64,000 nucleotides of DNA, taken from Dugong dugon (Eukaryota; Chordata; Mammalia; Sirenia; Dugongidae). A program made the position numbers and the translations under genes. Below the pieces are notes generated by a model, which was given only the letters and a program-made list of their open reading frames with translations, was not told the origin of the DNA and ran no database searches. This document shows, in pieces, positions 56,941-64,000 of the stretch (the stretch's first letter is position 1; each line of letters starts with the position of its first letter). The stretch lies in assembly GCA_030035585.1 (NCBI GenBank), contig CM057469.1:116166650-116230649 (forward strand), written 5' to 3'.

Positions 56941-57680
56941 AGACAGTATTAAATAGGAAATAACCAGCAAATTCAGGGAGGGTCCCCTGTAGAAGGTATA
57001 TTTTAGCTGAGACCTGAAAGTTGAACTAGAGTTCAATAGACCAAAAAAAACACAAAGTATTTTTTTTGCAAAAGTCAGAAGTAAGAGGGAGAAGGGCAGG
57101 ATCAGCAACTAAAAAATGCTGAGTTAAGGGAGCAGGAATCCGATGAGGTCACAGATCAGGCAGGGACAAGACTATACAAGGCCTTGAAGGCCACATTAAG
57201 GACTTTATTCCTCACTGTAAAAGCAATGGGAAGCCTTTAAGGATATAAGGAGGCGTGTGACAAGATCACTGAGACAATGTATCAATACGTTCACTCCACT
57301 GTGGGCGGAAGCACCTCAGAGAGGGCAAAGACTAGAGGCAGGTAGGCCAAGTGGAAGGCTATAGCATTGTCCAATATGCTAAACATATGAGCAGCGGAGA
57401 TGAAGGAAAATAGACTCCTGAGGTATCTGGAGTTCAAATTGACCTGAATGGGTAATGAACTGGGGCTATGGAAGGTAAGAGAAAAAGAGGCCTGAGGAAG
57501 AGTTGTCATGCCAGGCGTGAGAATGTGGCTGACTGTGCATGAACCAGTGGGTGATGTGTGGAAAATGAGAGCAGACTGGGTTTGGCAGGGAGATTTTCAG
57601 GACAAACTTGGACATACTGAGCTTGGGATTCCTTTGACATAATATATCCAAATGGAAATGGTGTGTCTGTAGCTGAATAT

Positions 57681-58202
57681 TCAGATCAAGAGCTTTATGT
57701 AGCGGTCAAGGGTGGAACCAGTTAGACTGGGAATAGCATGGGACCTGGCAACTGGCTACTGTCCATGCAGCACTTGCATAGCCTGCTGCTCAGACAGCCA
57801 GGAAGATGCCAATGGGAAAATGGCCCCAGAAATACAATTCTGCTCCCTCTCCTCATCCCTCTTGCCTCCCTGCAACTCCTAGAAGATCCTTCCCAATCAC
57901 TAAGGGCAACTTACAGAGTGTTTCCTGAGACTTCCAAGGTTCTATAAAAAAAAAAAAAAATCAGTTACTTCACTTAAAGTAAGAGGCAGGACGCCTTTGA
58001 TAAATCAAAAAAATTCGACCAAATATGTGCAAAAAAACTTGCTTAACTCCTAAACTAATGGGAGTTTTCTCTCTGTTCCTTTAGGTTGTTTTTTCCCCCC
58101 TAGCCTTGGGTAGTTTCCACTCACACATGTAAGGATTAAAACTTGACATAAGAATAGAAAGAGAGATCAAGAAACAGAGCAGAAAACCCAGCAACAGTCT
58201 CT
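57681..58202. other. No gene seen
   Basis: Mixed sequence with an A run at 57945-57960, which could be a retrotransposon tail, but the sequence before it was not recognised. Confidence 0.4.
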
Positions 58203-58488
58203 GTTGTTGTTAGGTGCTATCAGGTCCGTTCCAACTGATAATGACCCTGTGTACAACAGAACAAAACACTGCCCAGTCCTGCGTCATCCTCAAAATAGTT
58301 TGCTGTGTATGAGCCCATTGTTGCAGCCACTGGGCTGCAGTCCATTCTCATTCAAGTTCTTCCTCTTTTTTGCTGATCCTCTACCTTACCAAGCATGATG
58401 TCCTTCTACAGGGGTTGGTCCCTACAGATAACATGTCCAAAGTAGGTGAGACAAAGTCTCGCCATTCTGTTATAGTCCCTAGCAGAGT
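58203..58488 (-). mobile_element. RTE LINE 3' end fragment
   Basis: Plus strand: GTTGTTGTTAGGTGCTATCA, CCCTGTGTACAACAGAACAA, GCCCATTGTTGCAGCCACTG, CTCTACCTTACCAAGCATGA, GATAACATGTCCAAAGTAGG, AGACAAAGTCTCGCCATTCT. Corresponds to 13503-13737 and, in reverse, to the last 280 bases of the plus-strand RTE. Confidence 0.9.
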
Positions 58489-59440
58489 CAGTGTAATACA
58501 GGATAAGAATAATATGCCATGAATGCGTAAGGAAGGATTATTTAATGAATAGTTAACAATAAAATTATAGCTCTACTTCACACTGCTGTTCAAAATGAAT
58601 TCCAGAATGAATTACCTAGTTAAATTTAAAATATTTAAATTTAATTTAATTAATTTTAAATATAAAGAAACTAGTAGAAAATAGAGACGAAAGTCTGTTA
58701 TTATAGTGGATAAGGAATATTTAAGCATAAACACAAAAGATTAAAATCATAAAGGAACATGTGAATAGATGTGAAAATATTAAATGATGTTTCCTCCACT
58801 TTGGAGAACACACACATAGAATAAAAAGGCAAATATGGGTTACATAAGAAAAAAAAATGTAACATATCTAATAAAAAAATAATTTTTATAATACAAGAGA
58901 GCTCTTATAAAGTAATAATAAAATTATGAAAATATCAATATAAAATTGACCAATATATATTTTCAACCATGCATATTAAAACTATAAATAATTAATGAAC
59001 TTATGAAAAATATTCATCTTACTAGTAATCAAACATGCAAAGTATAAAAACAAAAAGTACATTATCATCTAAAAGATTGTAAACCTTAAAAACAGTATTT
59101 CCCAGATGGATGAACGTGGTGGAAAAGGCATTAGCGTGTTGCTGATGGAAGTCAAAAGTGTAAGTCATTTTGGATAGGAGTTTGACAATATGTATAATAA
59201 AAGCCTAAACAATGTTGTATCATTCAATAATTTAACGTCATGTTTTTAAGGTACGCTTATGGACATAGAACACTCACAATACGGTCTTAAATGAAAAGAG
59301 TGTAAGAAATGCATGTCCTATTTAATAGACTAATTTAATAAGAAACTATACCAAAGCATAGATAGTAATTATGTCTAGTCGAAGGCAGTGTGGTTGATTT
59401 TCATGAAACAATATTACTTTTATCATCATAAAATAATTCA
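58489..59440 (+). mobile_element. Ancient L1M ORF2 end and 3' UTR
   Basis: GGAAGGATTATTTAATGAAT, then AAAGGAACATGTGAATAGAT, AACATGCAAAGTATAAAAAC, GATGGAAGTCAAAAGTGTAA and TAGGAGTTTGACAATATGTA follow the order of the L1 ORF2 C-terminus. Heavily decayed and AT-rich, no usable frame. Confidence 0.65.
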
Positions 59441-60049
59441 ACACTTACTTTTTAATCTGTTATTTATTCTTATTACAACACAGGCAGATCCCTGAGGTGG
59501 TGCTGGCAGCTTCTCCTTATCAGAGATTGTGGAATAAAAGTAACCAGGCCCCAGAATACTGGAACCCATTCTGGAGGGGCAACAACTCTTTAACAAACTC
59601 TGAGGTCGAAATAATTTTTCTTTCTCTCTCTGGAAGTCTGTCACTGTGAAGTTTAATCCTTCTGCTGATAGGTAATTTCATACTATCTTATCAAAACTGG
59701 ACAGGGATGGGGATAGAATGCTTTTCATTGGACCTCTGTTCCTCATTATGTCAGTCCCTTTATAGGTACTGCTTTGGCATGACCTTGAAAGGAAACCCCC
59801 TGCAGAGCAGGAGCCTGATCCTCTTCACTAGAGAACTGTGTTGCAGAGTTCAGCGTGTAAGAAGTTATTTTATTTCTTATAGGTTGTGCGGTATACTCTC
59901 TGTGCATGTAAAATGAGCAGACGTACTTGTCGATCCATATGTCTTCAAAACAAATGTCACCACTGTAGAAAAATGGGGGTCAACTTCATATGGTTCTCAA
60001 AAGTGCATATGTTAAACACTCAATAAGTGAATGAATGGGAAATGAAGTA
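59441..60049. other. No gene seen; possible L2 tail at the end
   Basis: Unassigned except CACTCAATAAGTGAATGAAT at 60018, which resembles an L2 terminus. Confidence 0.4.
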
Positions 60050-60364
60050 CTGGTAGTCCCAACTTAAAATGTATTCAAGTTACAACGAACCTACTTATGA
60101 CTATCTGCTTTTCTTTTTTTTTTTTTGTTCATCTTATCGTTAGTTATATGTACTACATACAATGTTGCAGTGCATAATTTGCTGATGTTATCACTCTCAG
60201 AAGTTCACTTACAGATGTTCAGTGCTATGATTTACTGTTCAAAACACTGCTGTATAGCAGGCAATAATGAAAACTAAAAAAAAAAAGAGGTATTCGACCT
60301 ACATCAGAACGAACTTACTATGGAGTCGTTGGAACAAAACCCATTTTAAGTTGGGGAAAACCTG
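60050..60364. mobile_element. MITE-like DNA element with inverted ends and TA target
   Basis: 315 bp. Left end CTGGTAGTCCCAACTTAAAA; reverse complement of the right end CAGGTTTTCCCCAACTTAAA. Directly flanked by TA on both sides (60048-60049 and 60365-60366), the Tc1/mariner-type target. Near both ends there are further inverted pieces (TTACAACGAACCTACTTATG against ACATCAGAACGAACTTACTA). T-rich run at 60117-60129. No coding potential. A Tigger-like origin is a guess from the TA target and the end sequence. Confidence 0.65.
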
Positions 60365-60366
60365 TA

Positions 60367-62319
60367 CTGTAACTCCTTTGCCTGGTATCTGTTTCACAGA
60401 TTTCCATCAGTATCACCTTGGGAACTTTTGGTTTTTTCTGTTTTTGATTTTAATACAGCTTCCCAGGTTTCACCCCTACAGATACAACCTCATCTGATTT
60501 GAATAAGGAAACTGACAGGCTTTCACAGACATTTGTCTAGCTTGTACGCTGTATAAGAGTACCCAGCCAAGCAGGGAAGTGGAGCCTGAAGTCCATTTTG
60601 GGATTTTGGAATAGGCTAAATTCCCTCAAATTAAGGGATGTCTTTTTCTAATTCACACAAAGGTGTGCCTGATGGCCAAAGTTAATGCCCTGGGCTACAC
60701 CTTTTCAGAGCGGAAACCTTTTTCTATTCACACAAAGATGCAGTATAGACTAGCTATGGAAAAATGGGTGAAAACACAGGAACTCATAATTAATAGCTAG
60801 TGGTTGTCTCTAGACATTGATGTCTTCTGGTTTTTATTTTTTAAGAATACTTTTATGTGTCTTTGAAACATTCAAAATGGAGAGGAATTATTTTTCTATA
60901 ATTAGCATTAATAATAATTAGTTTATAAGGACACAAGGAGAGAAAAAAAGGTACAGAGACAGAATTAGCCACACTTGGAAATTACTATCAGTGTTATTAT
61001 AACCATAGTTCTTTTTTAAGAGGTAATGTGACATTTCCTCAAGAGATATATTCTAAAGGGTTTTCTTAAGAGTAAAACTGTTCACATATAAAACACAACA
61101 AACAATGAGGTGCAACTCTGGGGACTATATTTGTCTCTGAGTGCCTGTTACAAAAGGAAATAATGTGAATCACTCCACATGATTAAACCACAAAATAGAG
61201 ACAAACAGAAGCTCAAACTCATGTGCAACCACACAGGCTTAGAGGCTGAAATGGGAATAAAAGCAAGCGACAGACAGAAGCTAAAGATAATGCCCTGGCT
61301 TTTGTTCTGGTCACGTGTACCCTGCCCCCATGGTCTCTCCATAGAGTCTAGAGGAGAGATTTTGGTGACAGACAGCGGAAACAGTATTATCAGACAAAGC
61401 CATTCAGAACAATATGAACAGGACAATGTGGAGACCTGAATTGTCCCTTCCCTCTAATTATTAAGAACTTAGCAGAAACATCATGAATCTGGGGTGGGAG
61501 GGTGGGGCGTGGCTCAGATCAACTCCAAGAGGTCAAGCTCAACTCCAAGCGGCCTCTCACCCATCGAGGTAACCTGTGACTTAACTTTTACAGATTCTGG
61601 GGAAGTACAAGCATCAGATGAAAAACAACAGTTATGTGGTCTGTGTTAAGGCCATTTTTTTTTTCTTTTTAATTTTTATTTATAAATTATCTCATTTCTT
61701 TTTCTCCTTTCACATTCTATACTTTTCAACAGACCTGCAGTATCTCCCTACAGACAAGTAATAGAACCTCAGAAGCTCTGTTCCCAACCCCTTTCCTACA
61801 TTACCCTGGATAAAGTGCAGAGCAAGATGGGGCGGAGGCCACCCTGGTCCTGATGAGAAGGCAGGGGCCACGGAACTGAGAAAGAACTCAGCCTCCAGCT
61901 GATTTCATTGTCCTAATCCCAACCAGCATCCTCATGAGGCCAGGATTTCCAGGTGTCAGATGTGACAAGATTTGATGGAGCCCAGTAAGCATGTCTCTGG
62001 AATAACAGTGAGAAAAATAAGTCTTTACTGATTAAATTATTCTATGACAACAAAAGGAAGATCATCATTCAAGAATCTTATTTTTTTTTTTTTTTTTTTT
62101 TTACTAAAAAGTAGACATCTTGTAACATGAATAAACCCCTAACATAGTTTGCACATTCTGGCTTTCAGATGCTACGATTTCTTAAAGCAGGGTCTACCTG
62201 TATTTAAGGATGAAAGTTACTGCAGGCAAATCCCACCTCCTCAAGAACAAGCTCTCCTGCAAGCATCCCAGCTGTGAACTCCAGTATCTAAGGACACATT
62301 AAGCCAGCTGTCTGTTTGG
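60367..62319. other. No gene seen
   Basis: Intergenic sequence. Notable only for a short direct repeat CAACTCCAAGAGG / CAACTCCAAGCGG (61519, 61540), a T-rich block at 61655-61690 and a T run of about 22 at 62080-62102. Confidence 0.4.
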
Positions 62320-62530
62320 AAGACAAGCAATAAAATATTCTATAAAGATACCCAGTTAAATTTCCAATTAAAATGATTTAGTGCCTTCCTTTTTTAAGTT
62401 TTCCCAAGGTTTGCTGATGACTAAAATTATGTAATGAAACTTTCAAGGTTTTAAATCTGCTAATTAATCTCTGCAACTTTACAATAACCCAGAGCAATAA
62501 AACGCACAACTAAAAGGAGCAGATTAATGT
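62320..62530. promoter_or_regulatory. Candidate conserved non-coding block
   Basis: Non-repetitive AT-rich sequence with several homeodomain-type sites (CCAATTAAAATGATTTAG, CTGCTAATTAATCTC, GCAATAAAACGC, CAGATTAATGTATG). The type of composition seen in developmental enhancers; conservation could not be tested. Confidence 0.25.
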
Positions 62531-63559
62531 ATGAGTGGATTAACCCCTGGGCTGCTGTTCTCTTCTAGCCTTGCCAGCTGGTGGTTTCTAATGGGTCAGA
62601 CTGTCATTTGGACGTGCAGGTAGGAAGCAGTCTTATTGGAGCAGTCTCGTGGCACAGTTGTGCCAGAACTGATTCTGTTTCTACCACAGTCCCTACCGTG
62701 ATGCCCACTGTGTGCCAAACCTCTGAACTTCAAGTACTAGGCAGGAGGGCTCGCAGCCAAGACAATGACACTGTGGAGTCACGAAGGGTGGACATTTGAG
62801 ACAAAGAGTTCAGTGAGCAATTGAAATAATTCTAAGCTCGAGGGACGAAACTAAGGGGAATTCAGGAAACCACAGTCTGTCTGTTGAACTAGTACAGAGA
62901 TGAAGTGGAAAGCCTCCGTTAACTGGTCAAGCACTTCTGAGAAAGACACTTTGGGACTAAAGAGCATTCTAAATTTGTGACACAAAGCTGTCTTGTACAC
63001 AGAGAGAATGTTTATTATTCCGGACTGGAGCAAGGGGCTTTGATGTATTTGCTCAACTGTGTTACTTCTATTTACAATGGGTCCATAAATGTGCCCAATA
63101 TTTATCTGTTCTCTCTCATCCCCAAGCCTGCCTTTCTCTACACTATGCTCTGGATTCTGAGGTGGGGGGAGTAGGGGGAGTAAGGGGAAGGGAACTACGA
63201 TCTATTTTTCCCAGACTTCCTTGCCAGAAGCTTCTGGCTTCTGCTTAGGTTCTGCCAGTGGAAGGTACTAAAGAAAGACTGGAGAGGTGAAGAAAAAGAG
63301 AGGGAAGCTCCTCCCTGTTTCCAATTCCTGTCGCTGTCATTCAAGCAGCAGCTACTTGCTAATTATGCCTAATAAAAGGGAGACCTGAGGTTTGACAACA
63401 AACATTATGTTTGGGAGAGTGCATCATCAGGAAACCTAAGAAGGATCAGTGAGGGTCTTCAGCAGTGCTCCCTTGCCACTGGGGAAGTGAGAACTGAGAA
63501 GAGGCTGCTAGACTTAGCAATTAGGAGGCCATCACTGGCACCTCTGACAATAGTTTAGG
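62531..63559. other. No gene seen; one exon-like 51-bp stretch
   Basis: 62569-62619 is bounded by TTCTCTTCTAG and CAGGTAGGAA and is open in phase 0; see the observation. 63190-63320 may be an old unnamed mammalian repeat (TTCTGGCTTCTGCTTAGGTT, CTGCCAGTGGAAGG). 63158-63190 is G-rich. Confidence 0.35.
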
Positions 63560-64000
63560 TAGAATGATGGAGGAGGCAGAATTGTATGAGGGTCCGACCC
63601 TACAGGACAGAGTAGAACTGCCCTATAGGGTTTCTAAGGAGTGGCTGCTGGATTCAAACCACTGATCTTTCGGTTAACAGTCAAGTTCTTAACCACCGTG
63701 CCACCAGGGCTCCAGTGTTATATGGCCTTGTATAATTCCCTCCCTTGAGCGCTAGCAAATCCTGTAATTTGCTTCTAGCCAACAGAATATGGCAAAGACA
63801 AAGAGACTTTGCAGATGGAATTAAGATCCTTAACCAGTTGGCTTTGAGTTAATACAGAGGGTTATCCTAGGTGGGCCTAAGTTAATTAGGTGAAACCTTT
63901 AAAAGAGAGTGAAGCATAAAAAAGATTCTCCTGCAGGCTTGCAGGAAGAAAGCAGACTGCTATGTGTGAACTGCCCGTGAACAGGGGTGGCTGCAAGGTG
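63560..64000 (+). mobile_element. Old mammalian LTR-like repeat with AfroSINE, cut by window end
   Basis: Same family as 29704-30595. After the SINE: GCCTTGTATAATTCCCTCCC, TTTGCTTCTAGCCAACAGAA, GACTTTGCAGATGGAATTAA, GGGTTATCCTAGGTGGGCCT, GTGAACTGCCCGTGAACAGG. The 3' half lies beyond the window. Confidence 0.65.
63594..63714 (-). mobile_element. AfroSINE, short form, tail missing
   Basis: Plus strand: CGACCCTACAGGACAGAGTA, CTATAGGGTTTCTAAGGAGT, CTTTCGGTTAACAGTCAAGT, CTTAACCACCGTGCCACCAG. The tail-side bases before CGACCCT are absent. Confidence 0.88.

Larger units (their letters stand above)
55900..57680 (+). mobile_element. L2 LINE, several segments, interrupted by SINEs
   Basis: GAGACGGTCCCTACCTTCAA and CTTAAAGTCTAGTGGGAAAG (55935-55975), then GCTGAGACCTGAAAGTTGAA (57008), GGCCTTGAAGGCCACATTAA (57180), GCAATGGGAAGCCTTTAAGG (57223) and GACAAGATCACTGAGACAAT (57259), in the order found in L2. 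The part 57290-57660 (GGACAAACTTGGACATACTG, GAGCTTGGGATTCCTTTGAC) also fits L2. AfroSINEs lie at 56028-56231 and 56776-56940. 56240-56770 is unassigned. Confidence 0.65.

Noticed and set aside
61179-61439. 86-residue open frame
   Set aside because: No domain, no conservation evidence, and overlapped by an equally long frame on the other strand.
1-64000. CRISPR array, operon, prophage or other prokaryotic system
   Set aside because: Repeat content (L1, RTE, MIR, L2, AfroSINE, LTRs) is plainly mammalian; no regularly spaced short repeats and no prokaryotic gene layout are present.

Overview
The window is mammalian nuclear DNA from an afrotherian, most likely an elephant or another paenungulate (elephant, hyrax, sea cow). 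The main support is about fifteen copies of a tRNA-derived SINE that I recognise as AfroSINE, some of a short form lacking about 45 central bases. I recall that form as the Hyracoidea-Sirenia-Proboscidea type. Also present are an RTE (BovB-like) LINE whose 3' end resembles the AfroSINE tail, a young L1 lineage, and mammal-wide MIR, L2 and MER5A relics. I see no intact host gene, structural RNA gene, operon or CRISPR array. Every long open frame that I could assign lies in a transposon. Repeat family names come from memory and by-eye comparison, since no search was possible.

Layout. 1-6795: a nearly complete plus-strand L1 (L1-A) with decayed ORF1 and ORF2, cut by the window edge. 6796-10380: an old L1M 3' UTR split by an internally deleted RTE (7638-10154), itself split by a 136-bp L1 tail. 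10381-13500: two AfroSINEs, an LTR piece and unassigned sequence. 13503-22382: a minus-strand RTE split by an 8-kb L1 (L1-B, 13738-21723), which carries a solo LTR with a 5-bp target duplication (15805-16280). 22383-31646: old intergenic DNA with L2, MIR, two LTRs, a SINE inside a SINE and one truncated L1. 31647-39459: a complete L1 (L1-C) with a 13-bp target duplication and a piece of L1 3' UTR embedded in its ORF2. 39460-64000: old intergenic DNA with MIR, L2, MER5A, two ancient L1M relics, LTRs, many AfroSINEs, a SINE with a tRNA-Gly-like head and a TA-flanked inverted-repeat element.

How the parts relate. L1 and RTE are autonomous target-primed retrotransposons, and all copies here are disabled. 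The AfroSINEs are non-autonomous; their RTE-like tails suggest RTE mobilised them. The nesting gives relative ages: L1M before RTE before L1; RTE before L1 before solo LTR; long AfroSINE before short AfroSINE.

I found no undescribed functional system. The observations most worth checking are the L1-C chimera, the tandem repeats in the L1-B 5' UTR, the tRNA-Gly-headed SINE, the inverted-repeat element, and several repeat-free AT-rich blocks with clustered homeodomain, POU or CRE-like motifs that could be conserved non-coding elements.
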